Shown: in pieces, positions 39,856 through 50,145 of the stretch | Numbering within the stretch: the first letter of the stretch is position 1 | How the letters are laid out: each line of letters begins with the position of its first letter | Source of the DNA: Parafrankia discariae | GTDB lineage: Bacteria; Actinomycetota; Actinomycetes; Frankiales; Frankiaceae | Direction of reading: 5' to 3' | Length of the DNA stretch: 64,000 nucleotides | NCBI RefSeq assembly: GCF_000373365.1 | Contig: NZ_KB891218.1 | Coordinates: 1-64,000, forward strand | Made by a program: the position numbers and the translations under genes | The notes under the pieces: generated by a model | Seen by the model: only the letters and a program-made list of their open reading frames with translations | What the model was told of the DNA's origin: nothing | Databases searched by the model: none

Positions 39856-40601
39856 TGGCAACCGCGCAGATATATCCCAGCATGCTGGCCGCCGACTTCG
39901 GCCGGATCGCGGACGCGGCGCGTGCCGTGGCCGGGCACGCGGACTGGCTGCACGTCGATGTCATGGACTACCACTTCGTGCCCAACCTGGCGTTCTCCCC
40001 GGACACGGTCGACGCCCTGCGCCGGGTCACCGACACCCCGCTCGACTGCCACCTGATGATCGAGAACCCGGACCGCTGGGCGCCCGGCTTCGCCGAGCGG
40101 GGCGCGGCGAACGTGACGATCCACGCCGAGGCGGTCGGCGACATCGCGCGCACCACCGACGCGATCCGCGCGGCCGGTGCCCGCACCGGGCTGGCGGTCA
40201 AGCCGGCGACCCCGGTCGAGCACTACCTGGACGACCTGCACCGTTTCGACCTGCTGCTGTTGATGACCATCGAGCCGGGCTTCGGTGGCCAGAAGTTCAT
40301 GGACGAGGTCCTGCCGAAGATCGCCGCGGCCCGCCGCCTGATCGACGAGCGTGGCCTGGACCTGTGGCTCCAGATCGACGGTGGGGTCAACCGGGAGACC
40401 ATCGAGCGCTCCGCCGAGGCGGGGGTGGACGTCTTCGTCGCCGGCACGGCGGTCTTCGGTCTGGACGACCCGGCGGCGGCGGTCGAGTCCCTGCGAGCGC
40501 TCGCGCTGGCGGCCGCGCCGCGGCTCACCGCCCCGTCCGCGGCCTCGTCCGGCGCCCCACGCGCGGCCTCGTCCGCCGCCGACGACGGGGTACCGGCGTG
40601 A
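39855..40601 (+). CDS. rpe: Ribulose-phosphate 3-epimerase
   Basis: Rpe interconverts ribulose-5-P and xylulose-5-P; ribulose-5-P is also the substrate of RibB encoded downstream. The 248 residues show the TIM-barrel metal ligands in [12 protein letters not shown] and CHLMIENP, the loop [11 protein letters not shown], and [12 protein letters not shown] with GTAVFG near the end. About 25 residues of Ala/Ser tail follow. GTG 39855 is fixed by the family N-terminus ([14 protein letters not shown]) and the -10 spacing. The stop overlaps the next gene (GTGA). Confidence 0.95.
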   Translation: MATAQIYPSMLAADFGRIADAARAVAGHADWLHVDVMDYHFVPNLAFSPDTVDALRRVTDTPLDCHLMIENPDRWAPGFAERGAANVTIHAEAVGDIARTTDAIRAAGARTGLAVKPATPVEHYLDDLHRFDLLLLMTIEPGFGGQKFMDEVLPKIAAARRLIDERGLDLWLQIDGGVNRETIERSAEAGVDVFVAGTAVFGLDDPAAAVESLRALALAAAPRLTAPSAASSGAPRAASSAADDGVPA

Positions 40602-41083
40602 GCGGGATGCGCCCCGCGGCCGGCGGGCCGCCGCCCGGCACCCCCGACGGCGACCGGCACTGGCTGGGCCGGGCCGTCGAGCTGAGCCGGCGCTGCCCGC
40701 CGTCGGTCACCGCCTTCGCCGTCGGCGCGCTCGTCGTCGCCGCCGACGGGACGCCGCTCGCCGAGGGCTACTCGCGGGCCGAGGAGCCGGCCGACCACGC
40801 CGAGGAGGTGGCGCTGCGTCGGCTGCCGCCGGGCGGCCTGCCCGCGGGCGCGACCGTGTACAGCTCGCTGGAGCCGTGCAGCGCCCGCGCCTCCCGCCCG
40901 CGGACCTGCACCGAGCTGCTGCTGGCCGCCGGGGTCCGCCGGGTGGTCTTCGCCTGGCGGGAGCCGGCCCTGTTCGTCGACTGCGACGGCGCCGAGCGGC
41001 TGGCCGCCGCCGGTGTCGAGGTGCTCGAGCTCGCCGAGCTCGCCGAAGGTGTGCGGGCGGTGAACGGCCACCTGATGCGGTGA
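40598..41083 (+). CDS. Stand-alone RibD-type deaminase domain protein
   Basis: The GTG at 40598 overlaps the rpe stop (GTGA); an ATG at 40607 is the alternative. The 161-residue cytidine-deaminase-fold protein has [11 protein letters not shown] (zinc His and catalytic Glu), and [20 protein letters not shown] supplying two zinc cysteines, then [19 protein letters not shown]. In RibD this domain is followed by a reductase domain; none is present. Given rpe on one side and ribE-ribBA-ribH on the other, the diaminohydroxyphosphoribosylaminopyrimidine deaminase step is the likely role. The Cys spacing differs somewhat from classic RibD, so another nucleotide-type deaminase is possible. It lies upstream of the FMN riboswitch. 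Confidence 0.8.
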   Translation: MSGMRPAAGGPPPGTPDGDRHWLGRAVELSRRCPPSVTAFAVGALVVAADGTPLAEGYSRAEEPADHAEEVALRRLPPGGLPAGATVYSSLEPCSARASRPRTCTELLLAAGVRRVVFAWREPALFVDCDGAERLAAAGVEVLELAELAEGVRAVNGHLMR

Positions 41084-41210
41084 CCGCCGCGGACGTCCCA
41101 CGAGGTTCCCGGCGGGGCGGTCCTCAGCGGGGTGGTCCCCGGCGAGGATGACGTGGATTACGGTCCGTGCCCCGAGCATTCAAGGCGCCCGTATGTCAGA
41201 CTTAACCGTG

Positions 41211-41216
41211 TACTAA
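41211..41216 (+). promoter_or_regulatory. Possible -10 of the rib operon
   Basis: TACTAA sits about seven bases before the first base of the FMN riboswitch, placing the transcript start at the riboswitch P1 stem. The last base departs from TAnnnT, and no -35 is clear. Confidence 0.35.
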
Positions 41217-41222
41217 CAACAG

Positions 41223-41356
41223 CACGCGCGCTCCGGGGTCGGTGAAACTCCGAGCCGGCGGTGACAGTCCGCGACCCGTCCACCCTTGTGGTGGCCGGTT
41301 GACCTGGTGGAATTCCGGGACCGACGGTGAAAGTCCGGATGGGAGGACGCGCGCGG
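41223..41356 (+). promoter_or_regulatory. FMN riboswitch (RFN element)
   Basis: All conserved RFN blocks are present in order: CCGGGGTCGGTGAAACTCCG, CCGGCGGTGACAGTCCGCGA, TGGTGGAATTCCGGGACCGA, and CGGTGAAAGTCCGGATGGGA. The P1 stem is formed by CGCGCG at about 41225-41230 and 41348-41353. It controls ribE-ribBA-ribH. Downstream, a TCCCGG/CCGGGA hairpin (41445-41461) touches the ribE Shine-Dalgarno GGAGGTG, so translational control is more likely than termination. FMN binding should turn the operon down. Confidence 0.97.
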
Positions 41357-41479
41357 GGCACCGCTGTGCCGGCCACGTGTGCGTGGCCGTCCTGGCGTGG
41401 GTCGGCGCGAGCGCGCCGGCCCTGACCCGCGTGACCTTCTTGCGTCCCGGACGTGCCGGGACCGGAGGTGCGGGGTCGG

Positions 41480-42168
41480 ATGTTCACCGGCATCGTCGAA
41501 GAACTCGGCGTGGTGACCGCCATCGAGCCGCGGCAGGACGCCGCGTCGCTCACCGTCGAGTGTCATGGCGTACTCGATGACGTGGCACACGGCGCCTCTG
41601 TCGCCGTGAACGGGGTCTGTCTCACGGTGACCTCGTTCGTCCTCCCTCCGGACACCGCGGCCGGCGGGGACGTGTCCGGGCCGGGCGGTTCCGCCGGTTC
41701 CGCCGGGGCGGCCGGCGGCTTCACCGCGGACGTGATGCTCGAAACGCTGCGCAGGTCCGCCCTGGGCGACCTCGCGGTCGGGGACCGGGTGAACCTCGAA
41801 CGCCCCGTCCGCCTCTCCGACCGGCTCGGCGGGCACCTGGTGCAGGGGCACGTCGACGGGGTCGGCGTCGTCCTCGAGCGGGTACCGGCCGAGCACTGGG
41901 AGGTCGTGCGCGTCAGCCTGCCACCGGGGCTGGACCGCTACCTCGTCGAGAAGGGCTCGGTGACCGTGGACGGGGTCAGCCTGACCATCGTCGACGTCCG
42001 CGCCGCGGCCGGCGGTGAGCCGGCCAGTTTCTCCGTCAGCCTCATCCCGACCACCCTCGCCGTGACGACGCTGGGCACCCGCGCCGTCGGCGACAAGGTC
42101 AACATCGAGGTGGACGTCGTGGCCAAGTATGTCGAGAAGCTCCACGCCGACCTGAACGGATCACACTG

Positions 42169-42169
<1 letters not shown>
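41480..42169 (+). CDS. ribE: Riboflavin synthase alpha chain
   Basis: Dismutates two 6,7-dimethyl-8-ribityllumazine molecules to riboflavin. ATG 41480 has GGAGGTG nine bases upstream and gives the canonical [10 protein letters not shown] start; 229 residues. Two lumazine-binding repeats are visible: [13 protein letters not shown] with [11 protein letters not shown], and [13 protein letters not shown] with [14 protein letters not shown] Gly/Ala-rich insertion ([19 protein letters not shown]) lies in the first repeat. The stop overlaps ribBA (TGATG). Confidence 0.96.
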
Positions 42170-44111
<1,942 letters not shown>

Positions 44112-44482
44112 CGGGCCACCGCCCCGCTGGCCGGCCGGCGGGTGTGGGCCCGTGGTGGGCCGTCGGTAGCCCGGCCGTCGCCGCCGGGGTGGTGCCGGCC
44201 CGGCGTACTTGTGATGTCGTACGTTCCGCGAGAGTCTGGTTTCGAACCGTATCGGTGACCTCGCGCGGCCGGGCCCGGTGCGGCCGGGCCTGGCCAGGCG
44301 CGTCGCCGGCGGGGCGTACGGTTGCCGCACGGTGGTGGTTGCGGGAGCGGGTCTGAGGGGGATCGCCGCGTCCGTGTCACCTCATGGCGAGGTTCCGGTG
44401 CGACAGGTCGGAACCGGCGGTGGGCGGGGGGCTCACCACCGGTGCCGACCTTTCGGACGGTCGACACACATGAGGTGGGGAC
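44112..44482. other. Spacer between ribH and the EspI-like gene
   Basis: No coding frame of merit. It ends in a large hairpin at 44405-44451 that lies only 31 bases before the next ATG. Some TAnnnT-like words are present but none is compelling. Confidence 0.5.
44405..44453 (+). terminator. Large imperfect hairpin, terminator or leader element
   Basis: Two 21-base arms (44405-44425 and 44431-44451) pair at 18 positions plus one G-T wobble, around a five-G loop, and are followed by TT then C. It could end the rib operon, but it lies almost 300 bases past ribH and 31 bases before the ATG at 44483, so a 5' leader structure of that gene is equally possible. Confidence 0.5.
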
Positions 44483-46186
44483 ATGCAGGTGACGGGCCAC
44501 GGATCTGAGCGTGACGCGGGCGGCGGGCCGCCCTCGCGCGATTCCGGCTCCGCGGGGTCCGACCACCGGGGAGCCGGTCGCGACCCGTTCGGCGCCGAAC
44601 CGGAGCCGGTGCCGTCCGAGGCGGGCGGCGAGAGCGACTCCGAGGGCGACGCCCGCCCGGTCTCCCTGCTGGGCATGCGGATGTCGCAGGAGACCGAGCC
44701 CGGCCGGGCGACCGTCGGTCGCCGGCAGACCCGCAGCCGCCCGCGCCCGCCGCGGCCCGAGCCGGGGCGCGGGGCGCCGGCCCCGAATCCGCCGGCCGTC
44801 CGACGGACGGCCGCCCCGGCCGGCCCGACCCCAATCCCCGCGGGGTCTTCCCCCCCTGAGCAGCCCCAGGAACCCCCGCCTGTCCGGCAGGTGCGGCCCG
44901 ATCGGCCGGCGCCGCCTGTCCGGCAGGTGCCGCCGGGCGTGCCCGCTCCAGCACCGGTCTCCGGCCGGCCGGCCGGCCCGCCGCCGCCCGCCCCGCCGGT
45001 CTCCGGGCGGGAGGTGATCGAGGGCGAGGCCACCGTTCCCTCGCCCGGCACCGCCCCGCCGTCCGCGGGTGGCTGGACGCCCGATGTCGGGACCACCGCC
45101 CCGCCGACGGCTGGGCGGCCTCCGGCCCAGTGGGAGCGCGCCGCGTCCTTCGGATCACTGCCCACGCTGCCGCCCTCGGTCCCGCTCCCGCCCGCCGCGC
45201 CGCCGCCGTCGCCACCGCCGTCGCCGTCGCCGTCGTCGCCATCGGCACCGGCGACCCGGGCAGTGGTGCCGTCACGAGCCGTGGAACAGGTCGTCCCGGC
45301 ACCCGCACCGCCGGCGGCGGCCCGGCCGGCCCTGCCCCGCCCGGTCCCGCCGGCGGCGGCCCGGCCGTCGGCCGAGGTCGTTCCCGCGGCGGACCGGCGT
45401 CCGGCGGTGCGCGCCCTGCGGGTCCTGGTCGGCGGTTTCGGCGGTGGTTGCGGCCGCACGACGGTGACGGCCGGCCTCGGCATGGCGCTCGCCGCGCGCG
45501 CCCACTCCCGCGTCGCCGCCGTCGACGCCTGCCCGGACCCGTACGGCACGCTGACCCAGCGGGTCGGACTGCGCCCGCGCCGGATCGGGCTGCGCGAGCT
45601 GGCGGGGGCCCGGCCCCCGGTCGCGTCGCTGACCGAGCTGCGGCGCTACCTGGCCGCCGACGGCCCGGGTGGGCTCGAAGTGCTGCCCGGGGTGCACGAT
45701 CTCACCGCGCCCGGCCTGGCCGGCGACGAGCTGGCCGCGGCCGTCGACCTGCTCGCCCGGTGGTTCCCGGTGGTCATCGCGGACGGGCCGTCGGGCTGGA
45801 GCCAGCCCGTGCCGACCACCCTGCTCGCGCGCAGTGATCTCGTTGTGGTCACCACCCGGGCCGGCGAGGCCGAGCTGGCCGCGACGGATGACGCGCTCAC
45901 CGCGCTCGGCGCGGCCGGCCGGCCGGACCTCGCCGCCTCGGCGCTCGTGGCCGTGGTCGAGACCTACCCCACCCGGCTGACCCGCTCCGCCCGGCAGCGC
46001 CTGGACGACCTGGCAGGCCGGGCCCGGCTCGTGGCGGTCGTCCCGTTCGACCCCGCGCTGACGGACGGCCGTCCGTTCGACTGGCGGGGCCTGCGCAGGC
46101 GCACCCGGGCCGCGTTCGACGATCTCGCGACCGCCGTCGACCCGGCGTCCGCGGGCCCCGGCGGCGGTCCGCCGGGCACCGGTTGA
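44483..46186 (+). CDS. Proline-rich EspI-like protein with MinD/ParA-type domain and degenerate P-loop
   Basis: The 567 residues begin with about 300 low-complexity Pro/Ala/Arg-rich residues (several PPPSP and PPVRQV runs), followed by a MinD/ParA-like domain near 310-540: VLVGGFGGGCGRTTVTAG, then VAAVDACPDPYGTLTQRVG, VVIADGPSGWSQPVPTTLLARSD in pieces, and VVVTTRAGEAEL. The architecture resembles EspI of ESX-type secretion loci. The Walker A is altered: ParA/MinD proteins have KGGxGKT, here GGGCGRTT, so both the signature Lys and the P-loop Lys are replaced (Gly and Arg). ATP hydrolysis is doubtful. No type VII secretion genes are in view. ATG start with GAGGTGGGG upstream. Confidence 0.72.
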   Translation: MQVTGHGSERDAGGGPPSRDSGSAGSDHRGAGRDPFGAEPEPVPSEAGGESDSEGDARPVSLLGMRMSQETEPGRATVGRRQTRSRPRPPRPEPGRGAPAPNPPAVRRTAAPAGPTPIPAGSSPPEQPQEPPPVRQVRPDRPAPPVRQVPPGVPAPAPVSGRPAGPPPPAPPVSGREVIEGEATVPSPGTAPPSAGGWTPDVGTTAPPTAGRPPAQWERAASFGSLPTLPPSVPLPPAAPPPSPPPSPSPSSPSAPATRAVVPSRAVEQVVPAPAPPAAARPALPRPVPPAAARPSAEVVPAADRRPAVRALRVLVGGFGGGCGRTTVTAGLGMALAARAHSRVAAVDACPDPYGTLTQRVGLRPRRIGLRELAGARPPVASLTELRRYLAADGPGGLEVLPGVHDLTAPGLAGDELAAAVDLLARWFPVVIADGPSGWSQPVPTTLLARSDLVVVTTRAGEAELAATDDALTALGAAGRPDLAASALVAVVETYPTRLTRSARQRLDDLAGRARLVAVVPFDPALTDGRPFDWRGLRRRTRAAFDDLATAVDPASAGPGGGPPGTG

Positions 46187-46304
46187 GTCGGCCACCGGGC
46201 ACCGGCTGATCCGGCCGCGCGGTCGGGACCGTACCCGGCGGGCCCCGGCCCGCGTACCCCGCCAAAGGCGACGGGTGTGGTGCCGGAGCGGCACTTTCAC
46301 GCAC

Positions 46305-46318
46305 TACAGTCGATGGGG
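46305..46318 (+). promoter_or_regulatory. Probable leaderless promoter of the SseB-family gene
   Basis: TACAGT at 46305-46310 is followed by seven bases and the GTG at 46318. The spacing is one base longer than in the rarA/gmk/rpe/argF group. Confidence 0.5.
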
Positions 46319-47379
46319 TGTCCCCTGACCTGTTGACGCCGCCCGGGCAGGGTGATCACGGCCGCGCCGACTCCGCGTTGCTGGCGGCCCTGCGCTCGGG
46401 TGACCACGCCGCCCTCACCGCCGCGCTCCCGGGCGCCCGGGTGTTCGTCGGGGTGGAGGCCCGGGCGCTCGCCACCGACGCCCTGACCGGCGCCGACAAG
46501 AAGAGCGACATGGTTCTGGTCACGCTGCGTACGCCGTCCGGCTCCGGTGCGCTGCCGGTGTTCAGCGCGGTGGACGTGATGGCGGCCTGGCGTCCCTCGG
46601 TGCGCCCGGTTCCGGTGACGCTGCCCGACGCGTGCGCGGAGGCCGTCCGGATGGGCCTGGCCGCCGTCGTGATCGACCTCGGCGGCCCGTCCCCGGTCAC
46701 CCTGGACGTCCGACCCGCCGCCGGGGACGTCGGCGGCGGGGGCGGCCGGCGCGGCCCGCGGCCCTTCAGCGGCGGCGAGGGCATGTGGATCTCGTCGGGC
46801 GACCCGGGAAGGCCCGCCGCCGCGCCCGGTGCGGCGGGTCCCACGGCCGCCGCCGACGGGCGTGCCGACGAGCTGATCGTCGCGGCCGACCTGGAGGGTG
46901 GTCTGCTCCGCCCGCGCCCGGTGCCGCTCGGCGCGCGGGGGCGCCGGCGGATCCGCGCCGCCCTCGTCGGCCTGCCGCCCGGGACGGAGGTCTGGCCCGC
47001 GGAGCTGGCGGAGTCGATGGGGCAGCGCTGGCCAGCCCGCCCGGTCCTGGCCGTCGCGGTGAGCGGTGTTCCCAGCACCACGGCGACCACCGGGGCTATC
47101 GGGGGCAACGGGAACCTCGCGGACAACGCGGATCCCGAGGGCGCCGCGGATCCCGAGGGCGCCGCGGCCTGCGGGGACGACATGATCACCGAGATCGTGC
47201 GCCGGCTCCGCCTGGTGATCGAGGACGGGCCCGGCGGATCCGCGGCGGGTGGCGGGGCCCCGGAGGCCGCGGTGCTCGTCGTCGACCCCACCGAGGTGCC
47301 AGCGGTACGCGCCCATCTCGGCCGCGGGGTACGCCCCCCGCGGCGTTCACCGTTCCGCCGCCGGGCCGGCGGCGCCTGA
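46318..47379 (+). CDS. SseB-family protein
   Basis: The GTG start gives 353 residues. The N-terminal 140 residues look like an SseB domain (DSALLAALRSGDHAALTAALP, VFVGVEARALATD, LPVFSAVDVMAAWRPSVRPV, RMGLAAVVIDLGGPSPVTL). A Gly-rich linker leads to a second, SseB_C-like region (RPRPVPLGARGRRRIRAAL, and a last segment EAAVLVVDPTEVPAVRAHLG). The biochemical role of this family is unclear. SseB-type genes precede infC in other actinobacteria, so the neighbourhood supports the call. Confidence 0.72.
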   Translation: MSPDLLTPPGQGDHGRADSALLAALRSGDHAALTAALPGARVFVGVEARALATDALTGADKKSDMVLVTLRTPSGSGALPVFSAVDVMAAWRPSVRPVPVTLPDACAEAVRMGLAAVVIDLGGPSPVTLDVRPAAGDVGGGGGRRGPRPFSGGEGMWISSGDPGRPAAAPGAAGPTAAADGRADELIVAADLEGGLLRPRPVPLGARGRRRIRAALVGLPPGTEVWPAELAESMGQRWPARPVLAVAVSGVPSTTATTGAIGGNGNLADNADPEGAADPEGAAACGDDMITEIVRRLRLVIEDGPGGSAAGGGAPEAAVLVVDPTEVPAVRAHLGRGVRPPRRSPFRRRAGGA

Positions 47380-47911
47380 CCCGTGGCCACGCGACCGGCG
47401 CAGGTCGGCCGGGTCCGCGCCGGGCGTCCCGCGGACATCCCGCCGCATCGGCACGGTGCCCGGCCGGCCCGCGCCGGGTCGGGGCGGGCCGCGCCGGGCC
47501 GCCGGCCCCGGTGTTGATCGGTCCTGTCGCGCATCTCTGCTAGGCTGGGCCGCAGACCGCCTGATGGCGGGTCCTGACGTCGTGCTCGGGCACGACATGT
47601 CACTGAGTCGGTCCGGTCCCTGAGTAGACACCATCACTCGGGTGGCGGGGTCGCCGAGGTGGCATGAGTCCCGGTGGCACGCCGCTCGGGTCCCGTGGTC
47701 GGGTCAAAGCGGGGGTTCGCCCTCCACCCGTCGTCGCCGCGGCACAGTACAGCCGGCCGGTCGTCAACCGACCGGCTCGCCCACGGCGGCCGGGTCGCCG
47801 GTCGGCCGAGCCGTTTCCACGGCGTTGTCGGCCGGGAGCCCGGGATGTCCCGGGCTTGGTGCTCCGCTGCGGTGAGGTCGTGCCCGCGCGTCGAGCCACG
47901 GAGGAAAGCAC
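47380..47911. other. Long structured leader of infC
   Basis: A -10-like TAGGCT at 47541-47546 would start transcription near 47553, giving about 360 bases of leader. Hairpins include CCGCC/GGCGG around 47557-47571 and a perfect GTCGTGC-TCGG-GCACGAC at 47579-47596. No leader ORF stands out. Long leaders before infC-rpmI-rplT often mediate L20 or IF3 feedback; which applies here is not visible. Confidence 0.5.
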
Positions 47912-48463
47912 ATCAGCACAGAGTCACGTATCAACGACCGGATCCGCGTTCCGGAGGTTCGCCTCGTCGGTGCGGAGGGCGAGCAGATCGGCATCGTCTC
48001 CATCGGGGAGGCCATGCGCCTGGCGCAGGAGTCCGACCTCGACCTCGTCGAGGTGGCACCCACTGCCCGTCCGCCGGTCTGCAAGCTGATGGACTATGGG
48101 AAATTCAAGTACGAGTCCGACCAGAAGCGTCGTGAGGCTCGTAAGAACCAGGTCCAGACGGTCATCAAGGAGATGAAACTCCGACCGAAGATCGATCCGC
48201 ACGACTACGAGACCAAGAAGGGTCACGTGGTGCGGTTCCTCAAGGCCGGCGACAAGGTCAAGATCACCATCATGTTCCGAGGTCGGGAGCAGTCCCGTCC
48301 CGAGCTCGGCATCCGGCTGCTGCAGCGGCTGTCCACCGACGTGGCCGACCTCGGCTACGTCGAGGCCCAGCCCAAGCAGGACGGCCGGAACATGACGATG
48401 GTCATGGCCCCGCACAAGGGCGCCAAGCCCCAGCGGCTCCCGGAGTCCGCCAGCCAGGTGTAG
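47912..48463 (+). CDS. infC: Translation initiation factor IF-3, ATC start
   Basis: IF-3 checks the start codon on the 30S subunit. The first ATG in frame (48014) would delete the conserved N-terminus [15 protein letters not shown]. Reading upstream, that segment runs to an ATC at 47912-47914 with GGAGG seven bases before it; no ATG, GTG or TTG intervenes. I call ATC as the start: 183 residues, initiating [13 protein letters not shown]. coli infC likewise uses a rare AUU for autoregulation. Other motifs are [37 protein letters not shown] and [11 protein letters not shown]. Confidence 0.93.
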   Translation: MSTESRINDRIRVPEVRLVGAEGEQIGIVSIGEAMRLAQESDLDLVEVAPTARPPVCKLMDYGKFKYESDQKRREARKNQVQTVIKEMKLRPKIDPHDYETKKGHVVRFLKAGDKVKITIMFRGREQSRPELGIRLLQRLSTDVADLGYVEAQPKQDGRNMTMVMAPHKGAKPQRLPESASQV

Positions 48464-48565
48464 GTCACGACCGGGCGAAGTCGCAACGACGTGCACACAG
48501 CACGGGTAATGCCGAACAGGCGCGCCAGCGGCGCGTGCCCGCAATCCACCCACAGGGACACGATC

Positions 48566-48760
48566 ATGCCCAAGATGAAGACCCACACCGGTACCGGGAA
48601 GCGTTTCCGGGTCACCGGCACCGGCAAGATCATGCGTCGGCGCGCCAACCGCGCCCACCTGCTCGAGCACAAGACGAGCCGCCGCACCCGCCGGCTGTAC
48701 GACGAGGTCCCGCTGAGCTCCGCGGACAACCGGCGGATCAAGCGCCTGCTGGCTCGCTGA
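48566..48760 (+). CDS. rpmI: 50S ribosomal protein L35
   Basis: The 64-residue basic protein starts [19 protein letters not shown] and continues [14 protein letters not shown], the L35 signature. ATG 48566 has AGGGA about eight bases before it; the upstream frame is not L35-like. It sits in the standard infC-rpmI-rplT order. Confidence 0.97.
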
Positions 48761-48835
48761 CGGTTCCGCCTCCGCCGACGCTCCCTGGCGGGTCCGGGGG
48801 CCGGAAGTGAACGAACGAAGGAGACAGGTGCCCTC

Positions 48836-49216
48836 ATGGCACGCGTGAAGCGGGCGGTCAACGCCCAGAAGAAGCGCCGCGAGGTCCTCGAGGCCGCCAG
48901 CGGTTACCGGGGCCAGCGCTCGCGGCTCTACCGCAAGGCCAAGGAGCAGATGCTCCACTCGATGACCTACTCCTACCGGGACCGTCGCGCTCGCAAGGGC
49001 GACTTCCGGCAGCTGTGGATCACTCGTATCAACGCCGCGGCGCGCGCGAACGGTCTGACCTACAACCGCTTCGTCCAGGGCCTGCGACTGGCCGGCGTCG
49101 AGGTGGACCGCAAGATCCTCGCCGATCTCGCCGTCAACGACGCGGCCGCGTTCGCCGCCCTCGTCGAGGTCGCCCGCGCGGCGCTGCCCGCGGCGGCCGA
49201 GACCTCGGCCGCCTGA
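48836..49216 (+). CDS. rplT: 50S ribosomal protein L20
   Basis: The 126-residue protein has the L20 N-terminal basic extension ([38 protein letters not shown]) and the globular part [23 protein letters not shown] start with GGAGACAGG upstream. L20 binds 23S rRNA early in assembly and in many bacteria represses its own operon. Confidence 0.97.
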   Translation: MARVKRAVNAQKKRREVLEAASGYRGQRSRLYRKAKEQMLHSMTYSYRDRRARKGDFRQLWITRINAAARANGLTYNRFVQGLRLAGVEVDRKILADLAVNDAAAFAALVEVARAALPAAAETSAA

Positions 49217-49236
49217 GGCACCGCGGGCTTCCTCCG

Positions 49237-50145
49237 GTGTCGCCTCGCCACCCGCAGAGCCGGTCCACGGCCCGGCCGACGGCTCTCGCCGGTGGCCGGC
49301 CCGCCGGCCCGCCGGCCGAGCGGGTGGACGGGCTGCGCTCGGCCCGCGTCGCCGCCGCCCGTCGGCTGCGGCGACCCGCGGATCGCCGCGGCGAGGGCCT
49401 GTTCCTCGTCGAGGGCGCTCAGGCGGTCACCGCGGCGCTGGCCGTGGGCGCCCTGGTGGAGCTTTTCGTCGGCGAGTCGGCGGCGGCGCGGCACACGGAG
49501 CTGCTGGCCGCGGCCGACCTGCCGGTCCGGCTCGTGACGGACGCCGCCGCCGCCGCGCTGTCGGAGACGGTGACCCCCCAGGGCCTGGTCGGCGTGGCCG
49601 AGCTGCCCCGCCACGAGCTGACGGATCTGGGCCGGCCGCGCCTGGTCGCGGTCTGCGAGGGCGCGAACGATCCGGGGAACGCCGGTACCGTGATCCGCTC
49701 GGCCGACGCGGCCGGCGCCGACGCGGTCGTGTTCACCGGGAACAGTGTCGACCCCTACGGGGGCAAGTGCGTCCGGGCGTCCGCGGGGAGCCTGTTCCAC
49801 CTGCCGGTCGTGGTCGCCGAGGACGGCCCCGCCGTCGTCGGGGCGCTGCGCGCGGCCGGGTGCCTGGTGCTGGCGGCCTCGGGTCGTGCGGCCCGCGACC
49901 TCGACGACCTGGCCGGCGCGGGCACGCTGGCGGGACCGACGGCCTGGGTCTTCGGTAACGAGGCACGGGGGCTCACACCGGCGACGGCGGCGTCCGCGGA
50001 CGCGGCGGTGCGGGTACCGGTGTACGGTCAGGCCGAGTCGCTGAATCTTGCGGTTGCGTCAGCACTGTGTCTGTATGCGTCGGCGCGGGCGCAGAGAATG
50101 GTCGGGTCCGCTACGTCCGGCGCCGGGGGAGGTGGGGCGCATTGA
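49237..50145 (+). CDS. SpoU/TrmH-family RNA 2'-O-methyltransferase
   Basis: The GTG at 49237 (20 bases after rplT) gives 302 residues; the frame upstream is a shadow of rplT. An Arg-rich N-terminal part with the RNA-binding substrate domain (GEGLFLVEGAQAVTAAL) precedes the SPOUT knot. The three SpoU motifs are intact: NDPGNAGTVIRSADAAGAD, WVFGNEARGL and AESLNLAVASALCLY. It probably methylates 23S rRNA 2'-OH groups; the nucleotide cannot be told from sequence. The C-terminal Gly-rich bases double as a strong ribosome binding site for the next gene. Confidence 0.9.
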   Translation: MSPRHPQSRSTARPTALAGGRPAGPPAERVDGLRSARVAAARRLRRPADRRGEGLFLVEGAQAVTAALAVGALVELFVGESAAARHTELLAAADLPVRLVTDAAAAALSETVTPQGLVGVAELPRHELTDLGRPRLVAVCEGANDPGNAGTVIRSADAAGADAVVFTGNSVDPYGGKCVRASAGSLFHLPVVVAEDGPAVVGALRAAGCLVLAASGRAARDLDDLAGAGTLAGPTAWVFGNEARGLTPATAASADAAVRVPVYGQAESLNLAVASALCLYASARAQRMVGSATSGAGGGGAH

